A stretch of DNA of 64,000 bases from Sporosarcina jiandibaonis (lineage in GTDB: Bacteria > Bacillota > Bacilli > Bacillales_A > Planococcaceae), in the NCBI RefSeq assembly GCF_013184495.1, contig NZ_JAAOIY010000004.1, forward strand, positions 248,001 through 312,000, read 5' to 3'. The position numbers and the translations under genes are program-made. Shown here piece after piece: positions 35,071 through 43,504 of the stretch. How positions within the stretch are numbered: position 1 is the stretch's first letter; every line of letters begins with the position of its first letter. A model generated the notes under the pieces. That model had not been told where the DNA came from, searched no databases, and saw only the letters and a program-made list of their open reading frames with translations.

Positions 35071-36197
35071 AGATAAAAGATACCATTGAAAAAGTTCCCG
35101 GCGGGTTAATGGTTGTTCCGCTATTATTAGGTGCTACACTTAATACAATTGATCAATTGCATATTCCAGTCGTGATGAAAGCGCTCAAGTTTCTAGGAGC
35201 CCCGCCAACGGAAGCGGGTTTCTATGAGTTTCTAAGAATCGGCGGATTTTCACAACAATTATTCAAAGACAGTGCTCTTGTCCTGATTGCGTTATTTCTT
35301 TTCTGCGTAGGCAGTCAAATGAATTTAAAAGTTGGCGGTCTCGCCTTGAAAAAAGGGTTTCTATTAACGAGTTCAAAATATTTGACGGGTCTTGCTGTAG
35401 GTATCGCGTTCGGATTTTTCTTTGATCCATGGCACGGCATACTTGGCCTGTCATCGCTTGCGATAATTGCGGGGATGACAAATAGCAACAGTGGAATGTA
35501 TGCAGCATTAACAGGTCAATATGGAAATCGTTCCGATGTCGGCGGATTATCCATTCTTGCGATTAATGATGGTCCCTTTTTAACGCTTTTGTCATTGGGG
35601 ATTCTCGGAACCGCATTACCGATGATCGCGTTTATCGCTGTTTTATTGCCACTGGGGATTGGAATGCTTCTTGGAAACCTCGATCCGAAAATGCGGGAAT
35701 TTTTAAAGCCGGGAGAATCGCTGACAATACCGTTTTTTGCTTTTGCATTGGGAGCGGGCATGAACTTGGCAAATTTCCTGAATCCCGCTGTATTAGCCGG
35801 GGGATTAACGCTTGCGGTTTTAACATTTGTACTGACAGGCGGAGCTGGAATCCTTGTCTTTAAACTATTCAAGGAAAAAAGTTATATCGCTCCGATTGCC
35901 GAAGCGTCAACAGCGGGGAATGCGGCAGCAACGCCGGCAGCAATTGCGGCTGCAGCGTCTGTGGCGGTTGCTTCAGGTGCGATGACTCCCGCAGAATTTG
36001 AAGCGATACAAAATATTGTGCCGATTGCAACTGCACAAATCTCCATTTCAACAATCGCGACTACCTTGCTTTGTCCATTGGGCGTCATTTTGATGGATCG
36101 CTACCAACGGAAAAGAGGAATTGACGGAACGAAGGAATATATTGTCGATACAAAGAAAAACCATAAAGCAACGCTGGAAAAAACAGTTAACAGTTAA
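35067..36197 (+). CDS. 2-keto-3-deoxygluconate permease family transporter
   Basis: A 376-residue KdgT-family membrane transporter with about ten helices. Recognisable segments: KVPGGLMVVPLLLGATLNT, GMTNSNSGMYAALTGQYG and IAEASTAGNAAATPAAIAA. TTG start, overlapping the glycerate kinase stop by 4 bases after AAGGAGG. KdgT carries 2-keto-3-deoxygluconate; here, next to glycerate kinase and CdaR, it may instead carry a glycerate- or hydroxy acid-like compound. Confidence 0.9.
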   Translation: MKIKDTIEKVPGGLMVVPLLLGATLNTIDQLHIPVVMKALKFLGAPPTEAGFYEFLRIGGFSQQLFKDSALVLIALFLFCVGSQMNLKVGGLALKKGFLLTSSKYLTGLAVGIAFGFFFDPWHGILGLSSLAIIAGMTNSNSGMYAALTGQYGNRSDVGGLSILAINDGPFLTLLSLGILGTALPMIAFIAVLLPLGIGMLLGNLDPKMREFLKPGESLTIPFFAFALGAGMNLANFLNPAVLAGGLTLAVLTFVLTGGAGILVFKLFKEKSYIAPIAEASTAGNAAATPAAIAAAASVAVASGAMTPAEFEAIQNIVPIATAQISISTIATTLLCPLGVILMDRYQRKRGIDGTKEYIVDTKKNHKATLEKTVNS

Positions 36198-36235
36198 ATG
36201 ATCTCGTAAATAATATTGAAAAGGTGATTTTAACG

Positions 36236-37498
36236 ATGAAAACAGAGTTATTATATGGAAAAGATGGGCTGGAATTAGAGTTGCCAGATCAATCTTTTCT
36301 GATTGAGCCGAAGAATTTGCCGAAGGTGGATGATGAAAAAGAAGCTGTTCGACAAGCATTGCGTAATCCAATCGGCATGGGAACCTTAAAGGAATCTGTA
36401 AAATCGACAGATACCGTTGCCATTGTAATTAGTGACATTACACGTCCGACACCGAACCATATTTTGGTTCCTCTATTAATAGAAGAGTTGGATCATGTCC
36501 CATTAGAAAACTTCGTCATTATCAATGGGACAGGTACGCACCGTGATCAAACAAGGGAAGAATTTATCCAAATGCTTGGTCCTTGGGTAGTAGATAATAT
36601 ACGCATCATCAATAATGATTGTCACAATAAAGAGACGCTTGTAAATCTCGGTAAAAGCACGTTTGGATGCGATGTTTACCTAAATAAGGATTATGTTGAA
36701 TCTGATTTCCGCATTGTGACTGGTTTCATAGAACCGCATTTCTTTGCTGGATTTTCAGGAGGGCCAAAAGGAATTATGCCTGGTATCGCAGGAATTGAAA
36801 CGATCATGACCTTCCATAATGCAAGAATGATCGGGGACCCACTTTCTACATGGGGAAATATGGTCAATAACCCCTTGCAAGACATGACGCGCGAGATTAA
36901 TGCGATGTGTAAACCGAACTTTATGTTAAATGTAACTTTAAATCGGGAAAAGGAAATCACGGCAGTTTTTGCAGGAGAGCTTTACGAAGCGCATGATAAG
37001 GGGTGCGCCTTTACAAAAGAACATGCAATGTTTCGCTGTGAAGAACGTTTTGATGTAGTTATTGCATCCAATTCTGGTTATCCACTCGATCAAAATCTCT
37101 ATCAAGCTGTAAAAGGCATGAGTGCAGCCCATAAAATCGTTAAAGAAGGCGGCACAATTATCATGGCATCCGAGTGTTCAGATGGCTTACCGGATCATGG
37201 TAATTATTCGAAGATATTTGATTTCGCTAAAACACCACAAGAATTACTGAATCTGATTAATGACCCTGAATTTAAGATGTTCGATCAATGGCAAGTACAA
37301 AAACAAGCGGTCATTCAAGTGTGGGCAGATGTCTATGTGTATTCTAAGTTGACAGATGAGCAGGTAACTGGGGCGATGTTAAAGGTATCTCATGATATCG
37401 AACAGACAGTAGAAGAGTTAAAGAAAAAATACGGAGAAAATATGTCGATTGCTGTTTTACCTTTGGGACCTTTAACAATCCCATTTGTAGAAGAATAA
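36236..37498 (+). CDS. larA: LarA-family nickel-pincer 2-hydroxyacid racemase/epimerase
   Basis: A 420-residue LarA homologue. The residues that hold and use the nickel-pincer nucleotide are present: His102 (GTGTHRDQ), His168 (FIEPHFFAG), Lys178 (GGPKGIMPG) and His194 (TFHN). LarA relatives act on lactate, malate, gluconate and other 2-hydroxy acids. Placed after glycerate kinase and a KdgT-type permease, this one may interconvert enantiomers of glycerate or another sugar acid; lactate is not assured. Start at 36236 is preferred over GTG 36224. larE follows, but larB and larC, also needed for the cofactor, are not in the window. Confidence 0.87.
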   Translation: MKTELLYGKDGLELELPDQSFLIEPKNLPKVDDEKEAVRQALRNPIGMGTLKESVKSTDTVAIVISDITRPTPNHILVPLLIEELDHVPLENFVIINGTGTHRDQTREEFIQMLGPWVVDNIRIINNDCHNKETLVNLGKSTFGCDVYLNKDYVESDFRIVTGFIEPHFFAGFSGGPKGIMPGIAGIETIMTFHNARMIGDPLSTWGNMVNNPLQDMTREINAMCKPNFMLNVTLNREKEITAVFAGELYEAHDKGCAFTKEHAMFRCEERFDVVIASNSGYPLDQNLYQAVKGMSAAHKIVKEGGTIIMASECSDGLPDHGNYSKIFDFAKTPQELLNLINDPEFKMFDQWQVQKQAVIQVWADVYVYSKLTDEQVTGAMLKVSHDIEQTVEELKKKYGENMSIAVLPLGPLTIPFVEE

Positions 37499-37522
37499 AA
37501 TAGATAAAGCGAGGCGAGCGTC

Positions 37523-38356
37523 ATGAATGAAACGATGAATGAGAAGAATAAGCGACTAGGTGAAATTTTGTCAGACATGGGAAGCGTGATCGTTGCCTTC
37601 TCGGGTGGCGTAGATAGCGCATTGGTACTTAAACGTGCACAGCAGGAACTTGGAAGTCGGGTCTTGGCTGTTGTAGTAGGATCGGAATTATTCCGTCAAG
37701 AGGAATTTGATAAAGCGGTAAAACTTGCAGAAGACATGGGTGTACGGGTTCTGAAAACAGAAATCAAGGAACTGGAAGACCCAGGTGTCGCAGCCAATAA
37801 CCCCGACAGCTGGTATTACAGCAAGAAATTGCTTTATGCCCATTTAAATCAATTGGCAAAAGAGCAAGGCTTTGACTATGTGCTCGACGGCATGATTATG
37901 GATGATTTGGACGATTTCCGACCGGGTCTTAAAGCAAGAACGGAAGCTGGCGTTCGAAGCGTGTTACAGGAAGCTGGATTATATAAAAAAGAAGTGCGTG
38001 CCCTGTCCAAAGAACTCGGACTCCCAGTTTGGGATAAGCCTGCATCATGCAGTCTTGCTTCAAGAATTCCTTATGGAACAAAGCTTGATAAGCATAAAAT
38101 CGAACAAGTAGACCAAGCAGAGCGATTTATCATGAAGCTCGGAATCGAAACAGTGCGCATCCGTCACCACGGCAACGTAGCGCGGATTGAAGTTCCATCC
38201 GAAGATATGCCAAAACTACTGAAACAACACGATCAAATCCAACTGAAGTTCACATCACTCGGATTTACGTACGTATCACTAGATTTACAAGGATATCGAA
38301 CAGGAAGCATGAACGAAGTTTTAGCAGATGAAACAATGGAAAAAGCAATTAGCTAA
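37523..38356 (+). CDS. larE: LarE, sacrificial sulfur transferase for the nickel-pincer cofactor
   Basis: A 277-residue ATP-dependent sulfur insertase. PP-loop SGGVDS at residues 27-32 binds ATP. Cys176 (in KPASCSLASRIPYG) is at the same position as the sacrificial cysteine of Lactiplantibacillus plantarum LarE, so this is the cysteine-sacrificing type. It lies 24 bases after larA and supplies the thio groups of the nickel-pincer nucleotide. A hairpin at 38381 ends the operon. Confidence 0.93.
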   Translation: MNETMNEKNKRLGEILSDMGSVIVAFSGGVDSALVLKRAQQELGSRVLAVVVGSELFRQEEFDKAVKLAEDMGVRVLKTEIKELEDPGVAANNPDSWYYSKKLLYAHLNQLAKEQGFDYVLDGMIMDDLDDFRPGLKARTEAGVRSVLQEAGLYKKEVRALSKELGLPVWDKPASCSLASRIPYGTKLDKHKIEQVDQAERFIMKLGIETVRIRHHGNVARIEVPSEDMPKLLKQHDQIQLKFTSLGFTYVSLDLQGYRTGSMNEVLADETMEKAIS

Positions 38357-38380
38357 TTTTAATACGGATATAAATTATAG

Positions 38381-38418
38381 AAAAGATGCCGCTGAATTTA
38401 TTTCAATGGCATCTTTTT
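38381..38418 (+). terminator. Terminator after larE
   Basis: A perfect 10-bp stem, AAAAGATGCC at 38381-38390 and GGCATCTTTT at 38408-38417, directly followed by T. Confidence 0.88.
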
Positions 38419-38442
38419 ATATTAGAAATTTTTATATTTGTA

Positions 38443-38564
38443 AGGTACCTGTGCAAGACACTATTCAGACAATACACGACAATTGCATAAAGAGAAAAAG
38501 GGATATCGACTATATAAAGCTTTGTCGATATCCCCTTGGTTATTTATTCGAAGAGGTGAATTGC
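38443..38564. repeat. Palindromic repeat, copy 1
   Basis: Starts AGGTACCTGTGCAAGACACT, passes through the shared AATTGCATAAAG block, then the central hairpin GGGATATCGAC (38500-38510)/GTCGATATCCC (38524-38534), and ends in TTATTTATTCGAAG. The right terminal arm is divergent. It shares long near-identical blocks with the copy at 44798. Confidence 0.88.
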
Positions 38565-38652
38565 GATAAGCATGGAAGAGAAAGCTGTTTACTTTTGTTT
38601 GATACAAAAATGCTAAATAATCCAAAGAAATAAAAAAATGTTAACGAAGTTG

Positions 38653-38710
38653 TTGACAGATTATTCATGATAGTTTATAGTCGTATACATACGTACACAA
38701 ACGTACATAT
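38653..38710 (+). promoter_or_regulatory. Promoter of the deoC operon with repeated operator half-sites
   Basis: TTGACA at 38653-38658 and TATAGT at 38676-38681, exactly 17 bases apart. Just downstream, GTATAC, ATACGTAC and AACGTACAT form repeated, partly palindromic ACGTAC units up to the ribosome-binding site. They are good candidates for the operator of the GntR regulator encoded at 39733. Confidence 0.75.
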
Positions 38711-38724
38711 AAGGAGGAGTTATC

Positions 38725-39417
38725 ATGACAGTAAAAGTTTATACAACACAAGAAATTGCAAGCAAAATTCAACACACAGATGTAAATCCAGATGTAACTA
38801 GAGAAGACATTATCAAGTTAACGAATGACTGTATGGAATTTAAATTTGACGGCGTAATGTTACAGCCATGTTGGATTGAAGAAGCGAAAGTATTATTAGC
38901 AGGATCGGATGTTAAAGTTTGTACAGCGCTGGGTTTCCCAATGGGAGGATTAACAACTAAAAGTAAAGCACGTGAAATGGCAGAGGTAGTAGCGCTCGGT
39001 GCTGAGCAGGTTGACTTCATGCCTAACTTTGGTTTCTTTAAAAGCGGAATGTATGAAGAGTTTGAACATGAATTGAGAGAAATCGTTAAGGCTGCGGATG
39101 GCCGTGTTACAAAAGTTATGCTTGAATTTGGCATGCTGACACAAGAAGAAAAAGTTAAAGCAGCAGAAATTGCATTAAACGCAGGGGTCACATACTTGAA
39201 AAATTCAAGCGGATGGGGTAAGGGCGGTCATGCAACAATTGAAGATGTTCAATTGTTAAAGGAAATCGCAGGCGACAAAGCATTAGTCAAAGCATCAGGT
39301 GGTATACGTGATTTTGAAAGTGCGACATCTATTTTGAATGCAGGTGCAGTTCTTCTTGGTACAAGTGCAGGCGTAAAAATCGTTACAGGCACTGGTGAAA
39401 CTTCAAACAGCTATTAA
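38725..39417 (+). CDS. deoC: Deoxyribose-phosphate aldolase
   Basis: A 230-residue DeoC/LacD-type aldolase that splits 2-deoxyribose-5-phosphate into acetaldehyde and glyceraldehyde-3-phosphate. The Schiff-base lysine lies in VTYLKNSSGWG, where most DeoC proteins have VKTSTGF, and the companion lysine in LVKASGGIRD. CTALGFPMGG near residue 75 is typical. It has its own strong promoter and AGGAGG site. With the sugar kinase and nucleoside hydrolases downstream it completes a deoxynucleoside degradation route. Motif drift leaves open a related aldol substrate. Confidence 0.88.
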   Translation: MTVKVYTTQEIASKIQHTDVNPDVTREDIIKLTNDCMEFKFDGVMLQPCWIEEAKVLLAGSDVKVCTALGFPMGGLTTKSKAREMAEVVALGAEQVDFMPNFGFFKSGMYEEFEHELREIVKAADGRVTKVMLEFGMLTQEEKVKAAEIALNAGVTYLKNSSGWGKGGHATIEDVQLLKEIAGDKALVKASGGIRDFESATSILNAGAVLLGTSAGVKIVTGTGETSNSY

Positions 39418-39729
39418 GAGAATAACCAGAATGTAAATGCCCTTCGATGGAAAAAAATTGCGGGCCGGCTTCTTGTGGAGACGACCCGCATGAATTTAAA
39501 TAAAATTACCATGGACGGGATTAGTTGTACGGTCTTAAAAATGTATGGAATGAAAGCGTTATCTCGGCGTGAAAGATTCCAAATTTGGGATAAACTACTG
39601 AATTGTATGACTGAAGATTCTATAAAATGCGCATGCGTGCTCTCGAATTTATTATTGTTTATGAAGTCTCCTATCATACATTTAAAGGCATAGGTATAAT
39701 AGGTAGTAAATAAATTCGAAAAGGTGTAT
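39418..39729 (+). other. Spacer between deoC and the regulator gene
   Basis: No convincing gene. A hairpin with GCGGG (39460-39464) and CCCGC (39485-39489) is preceded by an A-run and so would terminate only leftward transcription. An open frame from 39490 to 39693 (67 codons) has no ribosome-binding site and is probably chance or remnant. TATAAT at 39695-39700 may serve the regulator gene. Confidence 0.4.
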
Positions 39730-39732
39730 ATG

Positions 39733-40482
39733 ATGAATGAAAAAAAAGTAGTGATTGACAAAAATAACCCAGTGCCAATATACAGGCAAATCACCGATTG
39801 GATCCGTGAAAAAGTTACGACAAAAGAATGGGAAAAAAACCATCAGTTACTTGCGGAAGAAGATTTAGCCAAACAGCTAGAGGTCAGCAGAGGAACGCTT
39901 CGAAAAGCGCTATCTATACTGATAGATGAAGGAATCTTAATTCAAGTTCAAGGAAAAGGGACATTTGTTGCTGAACCAAAAGTGTTGCAACCTTTTGGTC
40001 AAGAGCTAATCTCTTTTGCAGAATCAATGGAAAGAGAAGGCATTAAGTTTGAAACAAAGGTGCTTGAAAAACGTGTAATCCAGCCAAAACAATCAATTAG
40101 AGAAAAGTTTTCATTAACTGATGAACAAACAGTACTTTATTTAAAACGTGTTCGCTACATCGATGATGAACCGGTTATTGTTCTTGAAAACTATGTCAAT
40201 ATTAATCTTTGTCAAGGAATTGAAGATGTCGAGTTTGAAAAGATGCATTTGTTTGCTGCAATTGAGAAGTTTAGTAAAGGAAAGATTAACTTTGGGTTTC
40301 GTCAGTTTGAAGCAAGAGGATTAGAAGAGGAACAAGCTCAATTATTGGCATCAGTAATTGGTATGCCAGTACTTTACTTGGAACAAATGACGTATTTAGA
40401 TGAATTTAAACCAGTTGAGATTTCATATGTATGGCTACGTTCTGATAAATATTCATTGGCATCTTATTTACAGCGTGATTAA
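39733..40482 (+). CDS. GntR/HutC-family transcriptional regulator with UTRA domain
   Basis: A 249-residue HutC-subgroup repressor. The winged helix includes DLAKQLEVSRGTLRKALSIL, followed by QVQGKGTFVAEP and a UTRA ligand domain ending in the conserved VEISYVWLRSDKYS. ATG 39733 is preferred (39730 is possible); AAAAGG precedes it. UTRA regulators bind phosphorylated sugars or similar effectors. It lies between deoC and the sugar kinase, and the ACGTAC array before deoC is its likely target. Confidence 0.92.
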   Translation: MNEKKVVIDKNNPVPIYRQITDWIREKVTTKEWEKNHQLLAEEDLAKQLEVSRGTLRKALSILIDEGILIQVQGKGTFVAEPKVLQPFGQELISFAESMEREGIKFETKVLEKRVIQPKQSIREKFSLTDEQTVLYLKRVRYIDDEPVIVLENYVNINLCQGIEDVEFEKMHLFAAIEKFSKGKINFGFRQFEARGLEEEQAQLLASVIGMPVLYLEQMTYLDEFKPVEISYVWLRSDKYSLASYLQRD

Positions 40483-40507
40483 GAGAGTTAAAAGAGGTGA
40501 GGATACG

Positions 40508-41473
40508 ATGCATTTAGATGATAACAAAATTTTAGTAATTGGTAGCTATAATGTTGGTTTGTCGTGTGAAAGTGATCGTGTACCTGTTTGGGGAGAGACC
40601 TTAATCGGCAAAAACTTCTCTGAAAGTAACGGTGGTAAAGGATCCAACCAAGCGGTTGCCGCTGCTAGACTCGGTGGCAACGTCGCCTTTGTTGGGTGTC
40701 TTGGAGATGATCGCTTCGGTGATGAGGGACTTTCAATGCTTGAAAATGAAAAAGTTGATATTTCAGGCGTATCTCGTTCTACTGAAAAAAGTACAGGTGT
40801 TGGCTTCATTTTTTTAAATTCACAGGGAGAAAATTGTATTCTCGTTGATCCAGGTGCGAACAACGATCTGTCGCCAAATGATGTAAGCGGTTTAAGTAAA
40901 ATTGATGAGGCTGATATTATTATTTGTCAGTTAGAAAATCGTTTAGATACCGTAAAAGAAGCGATGCGTTATGCAAAGAAATTAAATAAAACGGTCATTT
41001 TAAATCCGGCCCCAGCAAACAGTGAAGCATTGGAACTGCTACAATATGCAACGATTATCAATCCAAATGAATCAGAACTTCTTATTTTAAGTGGGGAAGA
41101 ACCTGATGCGGAGTTATCTGTAGAAAAATGTGAAGAACTTGCTACCCAGTTATTAGAAAAGGGACCGAAAGCAGTTATCGTAACCCGAGGAGAAGATGGT
41201 GCATTAGTTGTGACACGCGATTCCGTTGTGCAAGTGCCTACATTGAAAGTGGACGTGGTGGACACAACAGGTGCTGGTGATTCATTTACAGGCGCACTGG
41301 CCGTATATCTTGCAAAGGGGCGAACGGTAGAAGAAGCAGTGCGTAAAGCAAGCATAGTAGGCGCTTATTGTGTAACGAAGCATAATGTGATTCCAGGACT
41401 TCCGACACCGGAGGAGCTTGTAAAATTTAGAATGCAATTTGAGGAAATTAAAACAGAAAAGGTGGAAGCTTAA
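40508..41473 (+). CDS. PfkB-family sugar kinase, ribokinase/deoxyribokinase type
   Basis: A 321-residue PfkB kinase: VIGSYNVGLSCESDRVPVWG, substrate segment NGGKGSNQAVAAARLG and catalytic DTTGAGDSFTGALAVYLAKG. Start at 40508 behind AGAGGTGAGG. Next to deoC and two nucleoside hydrolases it most likely phosphorylates deoxyribose and ribose released from nucleosides; a deoxyribokinase is needed for hydrolase-generated deoxyribose to enter DeoC. It ends 13 bases before the next start. The exact sugar preference is not readable. Confidence 0.87.
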   Translation: MHLDDNKILVIGSYNVGLSCESDRVPVWGETLIGKNFSESNGGKGSNQAVAAARLGGNVAFVGCLGDDRFGDEGLSMLENEKVDISGVSRSTEKSTGVGFIFLNSQGENCILVDPGANNDLSPNDVSGLSKIDEADIIICQLENRLDTVKEAMRYAKKLNKTVILNPAPANSEALELLQYATIINPNESELLILSGEEPDAELSVEKCEELATQLLEKGPKAVIVTRGEDGALVVTRDSVVQVPTLKVDVVDTTGAGDSFTGALAVYLAKGRTVEEAVRKASIVGAYCVTKHNVIPGLPTPEELVKFRMQFEEIKTEKVEA

Positions 41474-42430
41474 ATGACGAAGAAAAAAGTTTACTTTAAC
41501 CATGACGGTGGGGTTGACGATCTCGTTTCGTTGTTTTTATTACTTCAAATGGACAGTATCGAATTGACGGGTGTGTCGGTTATTCCAGCAGATTGTTATT
41601 TAGAACCGGCTATGTTTGCCAGCCGAAAAATAATGGATCGCTTTGGGGACAGTGGTCTTGATGTTGCAGAGTCAGATTCCCGCGGAAAGAATCCATTTCC
41701 AAAAGATTGGCGTTTACATGCATTTTATGTTGATGCCCTGCCGCTTTTAAATGAATCTGGGAAAATTGTGACACCAGTAGCGGATAAACCTGCCCATCTT
41801 CATTTGATTGAGGCGATTCGCGCTGCAGAAGAGAAAACAACTTTATTATTCACAGGTCCGTTGACAGATCTTGCGCGAGCATTAGACATAGCACCTGATA
41901 TTGAAGAGAAAATTGAGCGACTCGTTTGGATGGGTGGCACTTTTAATGAAGCGGGAAATGTGGAGGAGCCTGAGCATGATGGTACAGCGGAATGGAATGT
42001 GTTCTGGGATCCTGAGGCAGCGGGCCGTGTGTGGGAAACTGATATTGAAATTGATTTAATTGCACTTGAAAGTACAATACAGGTACCGCTAACTGAGGAA
42101 ATACGGAACCGATGGGCAGCAGAACGTAAATACATTGGGATCGATTTTCTTGGTCAATGTTATGCAATGTGTCCGCCACTTGTTCACTTTTCGACGAACT
42201 CTACATACTATTTGTGGGATGTCTTAACGACAGCGTTTGTCGGAGAACCGAGTCTTGTCAAAGTGAAAACTGTCGACAGTCTAGTGGTTACGAAAGGGCC
42301 AAGTCAAGGGCGTACGGTAGAATCCCAGGAAGGCCGTCCGGTCAATGTTGTCTATGATGTAAATCGAGATGCATTCTTTGATTATATTACGGAATTAGCG
42401 AAGAAAGTGAAGCAGGGTGTCGCGATATGA
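41474..42430 (+). CDS. Inosine-uridine type nucleoside hydrolase with altered calcium motif
   Basis: A 318-residue nucleoside hydrolase (IUNH family), releasing a free base and a pentose. The calcium/ribose motif usually written DxDxGxDD reads NHDGGVDD here, with Asn in place of the first Asp. The rest of the fold is present (LLFTGPLTDLARAL, and EWNVFWDPEAAGRVW near residue 175). It overlaps the second hydrolase by 4 bases (ATGA). The change may shift substrate range or activity. Confidence 0.87.
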   Translation: MTKKKVYFNHDGGVDDLVSLFLLLQMDSIELTGVSVIPADCYLEPAMFASRKIMDRFGDSGLDVAESDSRGKNPFPKDWRLHAFYVDALPLLNESGKIVTPVADKPAHLHLIEAIRAAEEKTTLLFTGPLTDLARALDIAPDIEEKIERLVWMGGTFNEAGNVEEPEHDGTAEWNVFWDPEAAGRVWETDIEIDLIALESTIQVPLTEEIRNRWAAERKYIGIDFLGQCYAMCPPLVHFSTNSTYYLWDVLTTAFVGEPSLVKVKTVDSLVVTKGPSQGRTVESQEGRPVNVVYDVNRDAFFDYITELAKKVKQGVAI

Positions 42431-43380
42431 TGAATAAGAAAAGAGTAATTATCGATACAGATACTGCGGGTGACGATACATTTGCAATATTAACTGCACT
42501 TCATTATTTCGAAGTTGAGGGAATTATGATTACGGGCGGGAATGTACAATTTGACCAACAAGTTGAAAACGCTTTATATACGCTTCAAGTTGCGGAAAAG
42601 GGTGGGCAGATTCCTGTATATAAAGGGTATGAACGTCCACTAATGGGATTGGGGGAAGTAGAGCATCGTACAGTTGAGGATGTCCACGGGAAAGACGGAA
42701 TGGGTGATTCGTTTTTTGAAAAAGCGATACAACGCCCTGCTAAGGGACATGCGGTCGATTTTCTCATAGAAACAGTACACAAATCTCCTGGAGAAATTCA
42801 CTTACTTGCAATTGCCCCTTTAACGAATATTGCCATGGCCATTAAAAAAGACCCGACAATCATTCCGAAGATTCCACATCTTTATATTATGGGAGGAACA
42901 AATAATACGTTGGGGAATATTACCCCAGCTGCTGAATATAATTTCTGGGTTGACCCTGAAGCCGCGAAAATTGTGCTTCATGCGGGTATTCCAATCACAA
43001 TGGTTGGCTGGGAAATGTGTACTCAGTATTCGGTTATGGATGACAACGATCACGCTGACGTTGCAGCGCTCGGAACAAAAGGAGCCCAATTTTTTGAAGA
43101 TGTAAACAGAGTTGTTAAGAGATTTAATAAGAAAGTCCACAAGTTAAATGGGACAACACATCCGGATATGCTTTTAGTTGCTGTTGCTGCAAACGAGGAA
43201 ATCATGACAAAATCGACTCTTTATCATGTAGATGTTGAAGTAGTTGGTGAACTGACAAGAGGTTACAGCCTTGTGGATGTTAATAACCGTCTAGGTCGTA
43301 CAAAAAATGTGCGTGTTTGTGAAGCGATTGATCGTGACGCATTCAAAACGGTCGTTCTTGATGTAATGGGTTCACTATAA
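42427..43380 (+). CDS. Inosine-uridine type nucleoside hydrolase
   Basis: A 317-residue nucleoside hydrolase with the canonical N-terminal motif IIDTDTAGDDTFA, the IAPLTNIAMAI segment, IMGGTN and EYNFWVDPEAAKIV. All expected calcium ligands are present. With the preceding paralogue and the NupC-type transporter it forms a nucleoside salvage unit: import, hydrolysis to base and (deoxy)ribose, phosphorylation, then aldol cleavage by DeoC. It likely differs in base preference from its partner. Confidence 0.92.
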   Translation: MMNKKRVIIDTDTAGDDTFAILTALHYFEVEGIMITGGNVQFDQQVENALYTLQVAEKGGQIPVYKGYERPLMGLGEVEHRTVEDVHGKDGMGDSFFEKAIQRPAKGHAVDFLIETVHKSPGEIHLLAIAPLTNIAMAIKKDPTIIPKIPHLYIMGGTNNTLGNITPAAEYNFWVDPEAAKIVLHAGIPITMVGWEMCTQYSVMDDNDHADVAALGTKGAQFFEDVNRVVKRFNKKVHKLNGTTHPDMLLVAVAANEEIMTKSTLYHVDVEVVGELTRGYSLVDVNNRLGRTKNVRVCEAIDRDAFKTVVLDVMGSL

Positions 43381-43427
43381 TAGATAAATCTTTTATACAA
43401 CTAGCATAAAGGAAACTAGGATTGAAC

Positions 43428-43475
43428 GGGGAAGTGGCTACTTCTTTATTTGGATAGCTACCTCCCTTTAATTTT
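43428..43475 (+). terminator. Attenuator-like hairpin before the nucleoside transporter gene
   Basis: GGGGAAGTGGCTA near 43428-43440 pairs imperfectly with TAGCTACCTCCC at 43455-43466, then TTTAATTTTAG. It probably lowers transporter expression relative to the enzymes. Confidence 0.55.
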
Positions 43476-43504
43476 AGCTATTTGCCTAGATTGGAGGATA
43501 AAAT

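Noticed and set aside
38328..38633. 101-codon ORF after larE
   Set aside because: It runs through the larE end, its terminator and repeat copy 1; no ribosome-binding site and no protein-like composition.
39475..39693. 72-codon ORF after deoC
   Set aside because: No ribosome-binding site and no recognisable motif; listed only as part of the spacer.
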